DNA of 64,000 nt from NCBI RefSeq assembly GCF_000834635.1, contig NZ_JXQV01000009.1, positions 62,001 to 126,000 of the forward strand, in the 5' to 3' direction. Below the pieces are notes generated by a model. The model was not told where the DNA came from. It was given only the letters and a program-made list of their open reading frames with translations, and made no database searches. Of this stretch, positions 39,250 to 49,358 are shown piece by piece. This stretch comes from Agrobacterium tumefaciens. Its GTDB lineage: Bacteria; Pseudomonadota; Alphaproteobacteria; Rhizobiales; Rhizobiaceae. Position numbers and translations under genes: made by a program. Positions within the stretch are counted from its first letter, which is position 1, and each line of letters begins with the position of its first letter.

Positions 39250-40065
39250 TTAAGTCCTTCCGCGCACGATCGTATCGACATTGGGTCGACGTTTCAGCGC
39301 ATGGCGCTGATAGATTTTTGCCTGGGTGAGAAACGCATAGACACCGCCTGTCGCCGCCTCGATAAAGCCCGGCACGCCGCAGCGCCAGAGGCCATTTTTT
39401 AAATAGAGGCGCAGAAAATAGAGAAGCGGCGAGACCAGCAAACTCGAAAGACGAGCCTTGCGACCTTCCGCAAACTGCTGGTCAGCCTTTAGCGTCGAAT
39501 ATTTGTTTTCTTTCAATATCTGCTCATCGATAATGAGCGGCCGGTAATGCAGCAAACTGCCCTTCTCCGAAGCATTCACTGCTCCTGACGGCACGATACC
39601 CTCATGGACCTTCTGCGAAAGATCATAGGCACCCTTGCCATTACGAATAAGCCGCAGGTTCTTGCGCTCGCGCACGTTTTCCGGCGTGTAGCCATAGCCG
39701 ATGAGATACGGACGACGTGCAACTTTCCAGCCGACAATGGTATCGGGCGCGGCGATCAGTTCCGGCAGTGCCTGTTGCAACGCCGCATCCAGCCGCTCGT
39801 CAGCATCAATATTCAGGCACCAGGCTTGCGTACATTGCTCCAGGGCAAAGTGCTTCTGGCCGGCATAGCCACGCCATGGCTCGAACATGAACCTGATAGG
39901 CCAGCCCTTCTCGATATAGCTCTGCACCAGCGCCTGCGTACCGTCCGTCGATCCGGAATCGACAATCACAATTTCGGCGCAGCTTTCGAGGCTTTCTATG
40001 CAATTGCCGAGATATGCCTCTTCATTAAGGCAAATGATGAAAGCGGAGACACCCTGTTTTTGCAT
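39250..40065 (-). CDS. GT2-family glycosyltransferase (WaaE/LgtF-like)
   Basis: A 271-residue GT-A enzyme: 'SAFIICLNEEAYLGNCIESL', 'VIVDSGSTDGT', a metal-binding DxD in 'LNIDADERLD', and a conserved 'KVHEGIV'. The type matches WaaE/KdtX/LgtF beta-glucosyltransferases that decorate the LPS inner core. It is first in a two-gene operon with the GT4 enzyme and divergent from gmd. Confidence 0.9.
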   Translation of the reverse strand: MQKQGVSAFIICLNEEAYLGNCIESLESCAEIVIVDSGSTDGTQALVQSYIEKGWPIRFMFEPWRGYAGQKHFALEQCTQAWCLNIDADERLDAALQQALPELIAAPDTIVGWKVARRPYLIGYGYTPENVRERKNLRLIRNGKGAYDLSQKVHEGIVPSGAVNASEKGSLLHYRPLIIDEQILKENKYSTLKADQQFAEGRKARLSSLLVSPLLYFLRLYLKNGLWRCGVPGFIEAATGGVYAFLTQAKIYQRHALKRRPNVDTIVRGRT

Positions 40066-40249
40066 TCGTTCTCCTACATTAGCAAGCGCGGCAACCTGTG
40101 GCCAACGGCCTACCGAACAGTCTATAAAACCGAGCTGCCAAAATTTGCAATGGCCTTGAAGACAAGATGCAGGAATGTAGGCCGGGATAGTGACTTGCCC
40201 GGCAAATCAATGGTTTATTTTGCATCTTTTTTGGGTTATCGCCGAATGA

Positions 40250-41398
<1,149 letters not shown>

Positions 41399-41431
41399 GA
41401 AACATCAACAGCCATACCCAAAGGTATTCTT

Positions 41432-42373
41432 ATGAAAATTTTGCTGACTGGCGGGCGTGGTATGGTGGGGCGTAACATCCTCGCCTATGCGGAGGGAAAC
41501 GAAGCCGAGATTCACGCTCCGACAAGCCGTGAATTAGACCTGACCGACGCAAAACATACTGCCGATTTCGTAAAATCCCTCAAGCCAGAGCTCATAATAC
41601 ATGCTGCTGGACGCGTTGGTGGCATCCAGGCAAATATCCGGGAACCTGTGCGTTTTCTCACTGAAAACTGGAGCATGGGACAGAATATCATCCAAGCGGC
41701 CAGAGCCGCCGGTGTTAAAAGACTGCTAAATCTCGGCAGCTCATGCATGTACCCTAGCAATCATTCTGACCCTCTGAAGGAAGAAATGGTTCTGGCTGGT
41801 CCTTTGGAGCCTACCAATGAAGGATATGCGATCGCAAAATGTGCCGTTGCCCGAATGTGCGAATACATCACACGCGAGGACCCTGACTACTCCTACAAGA
41901 CACTTATTCCTTGCAATCTTTACGGCCGTTTCGACAAATTTGACCCTGCTACATCCCACATGGTGCCTGCCGTTATTCACAAATTACATATGGCAAAACA
42001 GAATGCGCAGGACACGGTAGACATCTGGGGTGATGGAGAAGCGCGTCGCGAATTCATGTTTTCCGAGGATCTGGCGCGCGCCGTGTTCTTCGCAATCGAG
42101 CATTTCGAGGATCTGCCGCCTCTGATAAACATAGGCCTCGGTGTCGACCATACGGTGAATGAATATTATGCTACTGCCGCAAAAGTCGTAGGCTTTGAGG
42201 GGAATTTCAAGCACGACCTGTCAAAGCCTGTTGGCATGAGGCGGAAGTTACTTGATGTCACGCGCCAAACCCAGCTTGGCTTCAGAGCGCAGACCTCCCT
42301 TGAGGAGGGCATTCGCAAAACATACGAGTACTATCTCTCAAAGGAATCACAAGATGTCATATCCGCTCGCTAA
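41432..42373 (+). CDS. GDP-sugar epimerase-reductase (ColC/Fcl type)
   Basis: A 313-residue NAD(P)-binding enzyme: 'TGGRGMVGRNIL', 'GSSCMYPSNHSDPL', Tyr-x3-Lys in 'YAIAKCAV', 'NLYGRFDKFDPATSH' and 'ARREFMFSEDLA'. The Cys of 'GSSC' and the His of 'TSHMVP' match the residues that carry out 3,5-epimerisation in GDP-fucose synthase. It could be Fcl (making GDP-L-fucose) or ColC (making GDP-L-colitose); the next gene being colD favours ColC. Codon use turns more AT-rich here. Its last 20 bp overlap colD. Confidence 0.85.
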   Translation: MKILLTGGRGMVGRNILAYAEGNEAEIHAPTSRELDLTDAKHTADFVKSLKPELIIHAAGRVGGIQANIREPVRFLTENWSMGQNIIQAARAAGVKRLLNLGSSCMYPSNHSDPLKEEMVLAGPLEPTNEGYAIAKCAVARMCEYITREDPDYSYKTLIPCNLYGRFDKFDPATSHMVPAVIHKLHMAKQNAQDTVDIWGDGEARREFMFSEDLARAVFFAIEHFEDLPPLINIGLGVDHTVNEYYATAAKVVGFEGNFKHDLSKPVGMRRKLLDVTRQTQLGFRAQTSLEEGIRKTYEYYLSKESQDVISAR

Positions 42374-43520
42374 TTCGGCTTGGGATCACGAAGAATACGA
42401 AGCAATTCAGTCCGTTATCGCGTCCGGAATGTTCACGATGGGACAGAAGGTTGCCGAATTCGAGAAGGCATTTGCTGAATATGTCGGCAGCCGACACTGC
42501 GTGATGGTGAATTCCGGTTCCTCGGCAAATCTCGTAATGATAGCGGCAATGAGGTACCGGTCCACAGCACCGTTGCTGCCTGGTGCAGAGGTCATTGTGC
42601 CAGCGGTATCGTGGAGCACGACATACTATCCTCTGTACCAGTACGGCCTTAAACTACGCTTCGTTGACATCGACAAAGACACACTGAACTTTGACCTGAA
42701 TAAACTTCAAGAAGCCATAACACCTGACACAAAGGCAATACTTGCGGTTAACCTGCTAGGCAATCCGAACGACTTCACCAAGATCAAGCAAATCATCGGC
42801 GATCGTGAGATTATTCTCCTGGAGGACAATTGCGAATCCCTGGGTGCGACGTTCGAAGGTAAGCAGACAGGCACGTTTGGGCTTATGGGAACATATAGCT
42901 CGTTCTTCAGTCACCATATCTCGACCATGGAAGGTGGCATGGTCGTGACCGACGACGAAGAAATCTACCACATCCTTCTTGCTCTCCGTGCCCACGGCTG
43001 GACACGAAACCTGCCCAAGCAGAACAAGATTACGGGAGAAAAAAGCGATGACGCCTTTACGGAGTCATTCCGCTTCGTACTACCCGGATACAATCTGCGA
43101 CCTTTGGAAATGAGCGGCGCGCTAGGATTAGCTCAGTTGCGAAAGTTGCCACTCATTGTTGACGAGCGTCGCAAAAATGCCGAGCGCTTTGTAGACCTGA
43201 TGCAGCAGTTTCCTTACCTCAGAACACAGACCGAAATTGGCGAGAGCAGTTGGTTTGGGTTCAGCCTCATTGTCGAGCCAGACAGCGGTGTCGATCGGAG
43301 TAGCCTCGTTCAAAAGCTCACAGATGCGCAGATCGATACAAGGCCCATCGTCGCCGGGAATTTCGCCAAAAATGAAGTGCTGAAGTGGTTTGATTATTCT
43401 ATAGCCGGAACGCTGGAAAACGCCGAGATGATTGATAAGGCAGGCCTGTTCCTGGGTAACCACCATTTCTCGCTAGACAAAGAATTCGCATTGCTGACGG
43501 AAGTCCTGGGGCAGAAGTAA
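42354..43520 (+). CDS. colD: GDP-4-keto-6-deoxy-D-mannose 3-dehydratase (ColD type)
   Basis: A 388-residue PLP enzyme of the DegT/DnrJ/StrS fold. In ordinary aminotransferases of this fold a Lys forms the Schiff base; here the place is 'FSHHISTMEGGMV', with His187-His188. A His at this position is the mark of ColD, which uses PMP to remove the C3 hydroxyl of GDP-4-keto-6-deoxymannose; the length and the number 188 also match E. coli ColD. The ATG at 42354 lies inside the end of the preceding gene, so translation is probably coupled. GDP-L-colitose is the expected end product. Confidence 0.88.
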   Translation: MSYPLANSAWDHEEYEAIQSVIASGMFTMGQKVAEFEKAFAEYVGSRHCVMVNSGSSANLVMIAAMRYRSTAPLLPGAEVIVPAVSWSTTYYPLYQYGLKLRFVDIDKDTLNFDLNKLQEAITPDTKAILAVNLLGNPNDFTKIKQIIGDREIILLEDNCESLGATFEGKQTGTFGLMGTYSSFFSHHISTMEGGMVVTDDEEIYHILLALRAHGWTRNLPKQNKITGEKSDDAFTESFRFVLPGYNLRPLEMSGALGLAQLRKLPLIVDERRKNAERFVDLMQQFPYLRTQTEIGESSWFGFSLIVEPDSGVDRSSLVQKLTDAQIDTRPIVAGNFAKNEVLKWFDYSIAGTLENAEMIDKAGLFLGNHHFSLDKEFALLTEVLGQK

Positions 43521-43557
43521 TTTTTCCCGCAGCAGTTACGGAACGGAGGAGCACCAG

Positions 43558-44559
43558 GTGATCAAGGCAGGTTTTGCATCCTCCGCCCCCGACTGGCATT
43601 GGTGGAGACAATTTCCAAAGGGGCAGACCTCTTGGGGCAATGTGGAATTTCGCTTCGCAGGCGATCTCTCAGAGTGCGACCTGCTTTTTGTCTATGACGC
43701 TATCCCAAAACACCTTTGCGGCAAGATTAGCGCCAAGAAGGCTGTCTTCATTGCATCTGAACCAGAAAATGTAAAAAAGTACCGCACCGATTTTTTGTCT
43801 CAATTCGATCTCGTACTTACAACGGATGAAAGCACAACGCATGAGAACAAGACAATCTGCCAGGTCGCGCTTCCATGGCTAGCGGGCGCTTGGGATGAAC
43901 AGGGAAAACTGCTGCCCAGACCAATGGCATTCGACGACTTCGAATCCCTCTATCCCGTTAAAAAGAAATTGGTGTCTGTCGTTTCATCCAACAAGGCATT
44001 CACGCCGGAACATCGCCTAAGACTGGAGTTCGTCGACAAACTAAAGCAGTATTTCGGAAATGAAATCGATTATTTCGGACGTAACATCAATAGCTTCGGC
44101 GACAAAACAGAAGTCCTGTCCGAATACAGGTACCACATATCTCTGGAAAATTGTTACATCAAGAACTACTGGACTGAGAAGCTTTCCGACGCTTACCTAA
44201 CCCTAACATACCCAATATACTACGGATGCCCGAATATAAATGATTTCTTTTCGAAAGATCAATTGACGGCCATTGATATATCGGATGAACGCGCGGCAAT
44301 CGAAATCATTAAAAAGACTATAAACTCTGACATATGTGAAAAAAACGCATCAGACTTGGTGTCCGCGCGGCGGTCTGTCATGAACGAATACAACATATTT
44401 GCAGTTCTATCTCGTATAGCGAACGATCTGGACAGTAAAAACTTGCCAGGCCCACTCACTCGACTGAACGCGGAAGATTTTTACAAGCGTCATCGCACGC
44501 ATCTGAGCAGATCACTGGCGCAAGGAAAACGCGCGATCCAACGGGCCATTGGACTTTAA
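43558..44559 (+). CDS. GT10-family (fucosyltransferase-like) glycosyltransferase
   Basis: A 333-residue protein. The GT10 donor-site signature is visible at about residues 195-230: 'YRYHISLENCYIKNYWTEKL' followed by 'TYPIYYGCPN', equivalent to 'FxLxFENS...DYVTEKL...PVYYG' in alpha-1,3/4-fucosyltransferases. The GTG start has GGAGGAGC upstream. It follows colD by 37 bp on the same strand, so GDP-colitose is a reasonable donor besides GDP-fucose. The C-terminus is basic, as for a peripheral membrane protein. Base composition is clearly more AT-rich than the core genes. Confidence 0.85.
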   Translation: MIKAGFASSAPDWHWWRQFPKGQTSWGNVEFRFAGDLSECDLLFVYDAIPKHLCGKISAKKAVFIASEPENVKKYRTDFLSQFDLVLTTDESTTHENKTICQVALPWLAGAWDEQGKLLPRPMAFDDFESLYPVKKKLVSVVSSNKAFTPEHRLRLEFVDKLKQYFGNEIDYFGRNINSFGDKTEVLSEYRYHISLENCYIKNYWTEKLSDAYLTLTYPIYYGCPNINDFFSKDQLTAIDISDERAAIEIIKKTINSDICEKNASDLVSARRSVMNEYNIFAVLSRIANDLDSKNLPGPLTRLNAEDFYKRHRTHLSRSLAQGKRAIQRAIGL

Positions 44560-44606
44560 AGAGCGCTAGTCGTTACTGCTAAGCGACACAAGAAAGGAAG
44601 TGGCAG

Positions 44607-45158
44607 TTGTTTTTTTTCAAGAAGAAGAAAAAGAAAAATCTCAACATTCACGAAACGACCATCATCAGTCCGTCCGCACGGGTTAGTAATGACTCTTCAT
44701 TGGGAAGACATTGCTATGTTGGAAATTATAGTGACATTACAAAGACAAAGATCGGTCACTATGTTTCCATAGCCAATAATGTTTCGGTAGCAGCCGGAGA
44801 GCATTATCTGGAGCGAATTTCCACCAACAGCATTTTCTATGCTAGGCCTTACGCAGAGTTGACCAGGGGAGATTGCACAATCGGCAGCGACACTTGGATA
44901 GGCGTCGATGCAATCGTAAGGCGCGGCGTAACCATAGGAGTCGGTGCTGTCATCGGCGCAAACTCGTTCGTTAACAGCGATGTACCAAATTTTGGAATCG
45001 TTGTGGGATCGCCAGCTCGTTTGATAGGCTTCCGCTTCCCGGATGATGAGCAAGAATTGATTTTGAAAAGTGAATGGTGGGAGCTCGACTTAGAGCAAGC
45101 AAAGCTAGCAATATCCAACCTTGAACAAGAGTTGGAGTCACTCCGTCAGTCTCGTTAG
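44607..45158 (+). CDS. Hexapeptide-repeat (LbH) acyltransferase, CatB/Vat-like
   Basis: A 183-residue left-handed beta-helix protein with hexapeptide repeats ('IGHYVSIANNVSVAAGEHYL', 'IGVDAIVRRGVTIGVGAVIG') and the xenobiotic-acetyltransferase signature near 'GSDTWIG' and 'IVVGSPARLIGFRF'. The context suggests O-acetylation of an LPS sugar. The TTG start (AGGAAG upstream) is followed by eight T residues and then an A-rich stretch, giving the odd N-terminus F-F-F-K-K-K-K-K-K. A slip in that T-run would change the frame, so phase variation is possible. Confidence 0.8.
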   Translation: MFFFKKKKKKNLNIHETTIISPSARVSNDSSLGRHCYVGNYSDITKTKIGHYVSIANNVSVAAGEHYLERISTNSIFYARPYAELTRGDCTIGSDTWIGVDAIVRRGVTIGVGAVIGANSFVNSDVPNFGIVVGSPARLIGFRFPDDEQELILKSEWWELDLEQAKLAISNLEQELESLRQSR

Positions 45159-45168
45159 GCCGATGCGC

Positions 45169-46032
45169 CTACAAAAGATTCCAACTTTCTGGCACTAGGT
45201 CGGGATTACGGTGAGACTCTGATTTAAACCACACCTTTGGCGCTATGACCTGCTTATCCTGACGCGGATTAAGCCAGGCGCCCCACCAGCTGAATGTGCT
45301 GTTGGCGATCACGTGGGAGTGGCAGGCAGCCATGAGATGCATGTCTTCCCCGTCTCGGCCATCGGTCTGCGGTTCGACGTAAATCATCTGTCCGATAGGC
45401 TCAAGGTTCTCTCGAGCCCAATCTGGGTCATCCGAGAAAACAAAAAATGTCGGCGATGCATGGCGAGCAGCCATGTTTTCCATCGCCAGCTTGTACCACT
45501 CAGGCTCACATGTGCCGTGGATCGCATTTGCAGTCGGATTGGAAACGTAGTCGCCACGCCTCACATGTACTGAAATTGCGCGTTCGGTATCCTGAATAAG
45601 TGTAAGCGTCTTTCGTCGTTCATCGCTCATTGGCTGACGTAAGGAAAAATCGTCACGAATGATGTCGGCGTATTCTGCGAAATACTTTTCGCTTTGCCAG
45701 TAACCGGAAAGATGAGCCGAGCCCTTTATATCAAGTATTTTCGGATTAAAGCCGGGCTTTGCCTCAATGACTTGCTGAATACGGTTTCGGTTCTTGAGTG
45801 CGGTTGAGAGCTTGCCGAAAAGGCTGTTGCGCGGCCGGGCTGGAACCTCATTTTCTCGGGCAACATCCCCTTTGATATTGAACTGATCCAGCTGCAATGG
45901 CCGAAGCTTGTATCGGCTCATCTCCGTCAGATCCAGCTTCAACAAATCGTCATTTGCCAGTGACAAAGCGCGGCCAGCTGCATATTGAAACATCTGATTG
46001 CCAAGACCGCCAACGATACGGGTGATGATCAA
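45169..46032 (-). CDS. GT11-family alpha-1,2-fucosyltransferase-like enzyme
   Basis: About 287 residues with all GT11 hallmarks: N-terminal 'IITRIVGGLGNQMFQYAAGR', the donor-binding 'ISVHVRRGDYVSN', 'FFVFSDDPDWA' and 'VIANSTFSWWGAWL'. I prefer the TTG at 46032 because the family motif begins there; a GTG at 46092 would overlap the end of the upstream gene and add 20 basic residues. Donor is GDP-L-fucose in known members, but WbgN of colitose-containing E. coli O55 is also GT11, so GDP-colitose is possible here. It converges on the acyltransferase gene. Confidence 0.9.
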   Translation of the reverse strand: MIITRIVGGLGNQMFQYAAGRALSLANDDLLKLDLTEMSRYKLRPLQLDQFNIKGDVARENEVPARPRNSLFGKLSTALKNRNRIQQVIEAKPGFNPKILDIKGSAHLSGYWQSEKYFAEYADIIRDDFSLRQPMSDERRKTLTLIQDTERAISVHVRRGDYVSNPTANAIHGTCEPEWYKLAMENMAARHASPTFFVFSDDPDWARENLEPIGQMIYVEPQTDGRDGEDMHLMAACHSHVIANSTFSWWGAWLNPRQDKQVIAPKVWFKSESHRNPDLVPESWNLL

Positions 46033-46079
46033 AGTTCGTTCTCTTTCTTTTTGCGTCAACGGATCGGGTTTGCGAAGCT

Positions 46080-46832
46080 TCAGCTTTTCCACTGGCCGAC
46101 GTATCGCAAATTGGCAAGGAAGCGACCGATATCATCCCTGGCGCGATAGAGCGCCCGCAATTTGCGAAACCGACGCGACTTCTTCTCTCGACGAGTGCCC
46201 TGCCAGATTTCCGACAGCTCTTCCGTCTCCGCTAGATGCGTTACCGGCCATGGTGAGATGCCAAAGCACTCAACACCATGCGTCCAGAAGCGATCAAGAT
46301 GACAATCCACAGGTTCAAACCAAATGCCGGCGGTTGCAATTAGCTTAGCTGCCGCGGCAGGAGAAATTGCGTAAGCCGATGTGCCGTGCGGGCCGATTTT
46401 CAGGCGGATGAGGTCAAGCCCACTGCCTATGGTCTCAACTTTTGTCCAGTCCCGCTTTTTGTGTCCGGAAAAACGTATCAAGCCACGCTTGTTTATATGC
46501 GCGGACGCGGCTGTGTAAGCCGCGACGAAGTTGTCGTTGAGACCTGCATCATCTTCAAAGATGAGTAGCGCTCGATTTTCACGGACGCATTTTTCCCAAA
46601 GGAGATAATGACTGGCGTAGCATCCGAGTTCACCAGGAGTGAGCGTGAAGCCTCTCCGAACCTCAGCGAGACGAGGATCAAAGCGGTCAAACAGAGGATG
46701 ATGACCAGCCCTGCCATCCACGGCCTCGAAAAAACTGTATGGCAAGCCGAGCGGCTCAAGCAAGGATATCATAGTGGCTCTACGCTCGGTCGAGCGCGCC
46801 AGATTTACGACTACAATATCCAGTTGTCCCAT
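46080..46832 (-). CDS. GT25-family LPS glycosyltransferase
   Basis: About 250 residues of the LPS glycosyltransferase family 25 type (LgtB/Lex-like): 'VVNLARSTERRATM', 'TPGELGCYASHYLLWEKCV', 'LLIFEDDAGL' (metal/donor acidic motif) and 'GTSAYAISPAAAAKLI'. Such enzymes usually transfer galactose or glucose to LPS. The ATG at 46832 has GACGGG just upstream; a TTG 18 nt earlier is possible. It is co-directional with the GT11 gene and the stop lies close to the GT11 start, so they are probably one operon. Confidence 0.88.
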   Translation of the reverse strand: MGQLDIVVVNLARSTERRATMISLLEPLGLPYSFFEAVDGRAGHHPLFDRFDPRLAEVRRGFTLTPGELGCYASHYLLWEKCVRENRALLIFEDDAGLNDNFVAAYTAASAHINKRGLIRFSGHKKRDWTKVETIGSGLDLIRLKIGPHGTSAYAISPAAAAKLIATAGIWFEPVDCHLDRFWTHGVECFGISPWPVTHLAETEELSEIWQGTRREKKSRRFRKLRALYRARDDIGRFLANLRYVGQWKS

Positions 46833-46879
46833 GTGCCCGTCACATTCCAATCGTCATCAAAAATTGTTTTTGCGTGATG

Positions 46880-47605
46880 CTACTCATTCACCCAAGAGCT
46901 TGCCGAATTCACAATCATCTTCTGTATACCCCGCTGGTCCCGCCAGTCTCGTCCGGTGTCTTCCACCACAGGCACACCTTTCGGAGAGAATATGTAGTTG
47001 TGAAACCCGCTTATGTAGGTTTCCATGTCTTTGTTCACATTGGAATAAAACTGCTTTTCTGGATCAAAAGCCACGTCCATCAGCTTTGCGCAGTTACGCG
47101 CTACCTTGCCGTCAATGATCGAGGGTGACGTTGTGAATTTTGGAAATGTACCGGTCGGCAGCTTTAGGCCGAGGAATTTCAGATAATGTTTGCCCCGGTG
47201 CAAATGGCCTTTTCGACCTATATCCCAATTCTGGTTGGCGCTATGAAATGAGACTTGTTTGACATCGCCTGAAAAGCAGTCCTCGACCCTCTGATCGAGA
47301 GTATCAAGCGCAATCCAGTCATCCTCAAGGTGGAATACATAGTCCGCGGTTGTGGTCTGCCACAGCCGTTTCACCGCGGCCGTGAAACCCGCGGCTTCGG
47401 GCGTGTGGATGACGGGGGCGTTGAAATGGCCCTGCAAAAGAGAGAGGCATTTCGCTTCATCTTCCTCGCTGCCAAAAATGGGGTCGATGTTGGCATAGAC
47501 GTTGACGACATTATGAAAGCGGAAAGCATTCTGCGAAAAGCTTTCCAGCGTTCTTTCAAGGAGGTCGGGGCGTCGGCCTGCTACGATTGAAATGTCGATA
47601 TTCAT
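46880..47605 (-). CDS. Putative GT-A glycosyltransferase
   Basis: About 241 residues. The N-terminus 'IDISIVAGRRPDLLERTLES' and the acidic motif 'FHLEDDWIALD' at about residue 95 are typical of GT-A/GT2-like transferases that handle short glycans. No membrane helix is seen. I cannot name the family more exactly, nor the sugar. It is the first gene of a three-gene minus-strand group with the GT25 and GT11 enzymes. The ATG at 47605 is preferred to a TTG at 47620. Confidence 0.75.
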   Translation of the reverse strand: MNIDISIVAGRRPDLLERTLESFSQNAFRFHNVVNVYANIDPIFGSEEDEAKCLSLLQGHFNAPVIHTPEAAGFTAAVKRLWQTTTADYVFHLEDDWIALDTLDQRVEDCFSGDVKQVSFHSANQNWDIGRKGHLHRGKHYLKFLGLKLPTGTFPKFTTSPSIIDGKVARNCAKLMDVAFDPEKQFYSNVNKDMETYISGFHNYIFSPKGVPVVEDTGRDWRDQRGIQKMIVNSASSWVNE

Positions 47606-47656
47606 ATGCTCAGCTTTCAACGACAGTCGAAGACAAATACTTGAAACGATTGCGCA

Positions 47657-48124
47657 TCACACCCCAACCAGGCCAGCTCGCTTGACCTGGCGTATGGTCA
47701 GCATGGTGCGCACGGTATCCACATGCTCGTCCGCAGTCAGCACTTCGATCACGAAGTCCTGGAAGCGTGTGAGGTTTTCGGCGACGCAGTGGAGGAGGAA
47801 GTCGCTTTCGCCTGAGACCATCCAAGCCTGGCGCACCAGAGGCCAGCGTTCTGTGGCTGCGGCGAAGGCTTTGAGGTTGGTTTCGGACTGGCGCTTCAGC
47901 CCCACCATGCAGAAGGCCACGAGGTCGAAGCCAAGCTTGGGCGCGTTCAGCATGGCGTGATAGCCTTCGATGATACCGGCCTCTTCCAGCTTGCGCACCC
48001 GGCGCAGGCATGGCGGCGCGGAAATGCCGACGCGGTCCGCCAGTTCGACATTCGTCATGCGCCCATCGCGCTGCAATTCGCGCAGTATTTTCAGATCGAT
48101 GGCATCGAGTTCGACGCTGGCCAC
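47657..48124 (-). CDS. lrp: Lrp/AsnC-family transcriptional regulator
   Basis: A 155-residue regulator. The N-terminal winged helix includes 'LDAIDLKILRELQRDGRMTN' and 'DRVGISAPPCLRRVRKLEEA'; the C-terminal RAM domain ('WPLVRQAWMVSGESDFLLHC') binds amino acids and makes octamers. The start is GTG at 48124 with AGGAAG upstream. It is divergent from trxB; the lrp / trxB-lsrB order is conserved in Rhizobiaceae. Confidence 0.93.
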   Translation of the reverse strand: MASVELDAIDLKILRELQRDGRMTNVELADRVGISAPPCLRRVRKLEEAGIIEGYHAMLNAPKLGFDLVAFCMVGLKRQSETNLKAFAAATERWPLVRQAWMVSGESDFLLHCVAENLTRFQDFVIEVLTADEHVDTVRTMLTIRQVKRAGLVGV

Positions 48125-48366
48125 GCGGGTCTTCCTTGTTCGGCTTTATGCTTCCTTCTACTCTTCACGGCGGGATTCGCAATAATAGTTCAATGGCACG
48201 ACACAAAATTACGTGTAGAGTTCCGTATGGGCTGTTGGAAACGCAAGGCTGCCCTTGAATATCGGCGCAGGACGCCCTTAAATACCAGACAACGAAAAGG
48301 TGTATCGCGATAGAGCCAGGAACATGGCTGTCCCCATCTGCCACCTTGTTTTGAAAGGAATGTTCC

Positions 48367-49341
48367 ATGTCTGCCCGTCACGCAAAAGTCCTGATCATCG
48401 GCTCCGGTCCCGCAGGCTACACAGCCGCAATCTATGCCGCCCGTGCAATGCTCGAGCCTGTTCTCATCGCCGGCATGGAACAGGGTGGCCAATTGATGAT
48501 CACCACTGATGTCGAGAATTACCCCGGCTATGCCGATCCTATTCAGGGTCCGTTTCTGATGGACCAGATGCTGAAGCAGGCAATCCATGTGGGCACAGAG
48601 ATCGTGAACGACCTCGTGACCGAGGTTGAGACGACCCGCCGCCCCTTCACGGTCAAAACCGATTCCGGCGCTGTGTGGACAGCCGATACGCTCATCATCT
48701 GCACCGGTGCCAAGGCCAAGTGGCTCGGCATTGAGAGCGAGCAGCATTTCCAGGGCTTTGGCGTTTCCGCCTGCGCCACCTGCGATGGCTTCTTCTATCG
48801 CAACCGCGATGTGATTGTGGTTGGCGGCGGCAACTCCGCCGTGGAAGAGGCTCTCTACCTTTCAAACATCGCCAAGTCGGTCACCGTCGTTCACCGCCGC
48901 GATAGCTTCCGCTCCGAGAAGATTTTGCAGGAGCGCCTGTTCGCTAAGGAGAATGTGAACATTCTGTGGAACAGCGAGATTGCCGAGATTGTCGGCACGC
49001 CTGCCAAGCCACCCATGCCGCCATCGGTCACCGGCGCTAGAATTCGCAACACGCAGACTGGCGATATCACCGAAATGCCGGTTCACGGCGTATTCGTGGC
49101 CATTGGCCATGCGCCAGCTGTGGAGCTGTTCGAAGGCAAGCTGAAGCTGAAGCCAAACGGCTACATGTGGACAGCACCCGATTCGACCGCGACCGATGTG
49201 GACGGAATATTCGCTGCTGGCGACGTGACGGATGATACCTATCGCCAAGCCATCACTGCCGCAGGCATGGGTTGCATGGCTGCACTTGAAGCCGAAAGAT
49301 ATCTCGCAGCGCAAGCGCCGCTTGCCGTTGCCGCAGAATAA
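48367..49341 (+). CDS. trxB: Thioredoxin-disulfide reductase
   Basis: A 324-residue flavoprotein. It has FAD-binding 'VLIIGSGPAGYTAAIYAARA', the redox CxxC in 'SACATCDGFFY' (about residue 138), NADPH-binding 'VVGGGNSAVEEALYL', and the C-terminal 'DGIFAAGDVTDDTYRQAITA'. It keeps thioredoxin reduced with NADPH. AAAGGAATG precedes the ATG. lsrB follows 17 bp later, so the two are one operon joining thiol redox with a redox-linked regulator. Confidence 0.97.
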   Translation: MSARHAKVLIIGSGPAGYTAAIYAARAMLEPVLIAGMEQGGQLMITTDVENYPGYADPIQGPFLMDQMLKQAIHVGTEIVNDLVTEVETTRRPFTVKTDSGAVWTADTLIICTGAKAKWLGIESEQHFQGFGVSACATCDGFFYRNRDVIVVGGGNSAVEEALYLSNIAKSVTVVHRRDSFRSEKILQERLFAKENVNILWNSEIAEIVGTPAKPPMPPSVTGARIRNTQTGDITEMPVHGVFVAIGHAPAVELFEGKLKLKPNGYMWTAPDSTATDVDGIFAAGDVTDDTYRQAITAAGMGCMAALEAERYLAAQAPLAVAAE

Positions 49342-49358
49342 GAAGGGCGACACACCGC

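Noticed and set aside
42354-43520. Calling the PLP enzyme a perosamine-type aminotransferase
   Set aside because: The Schiff-base lysine is replaced by His188, which removes ordinary transaminase chemistry and points to a 3-dehydratase.
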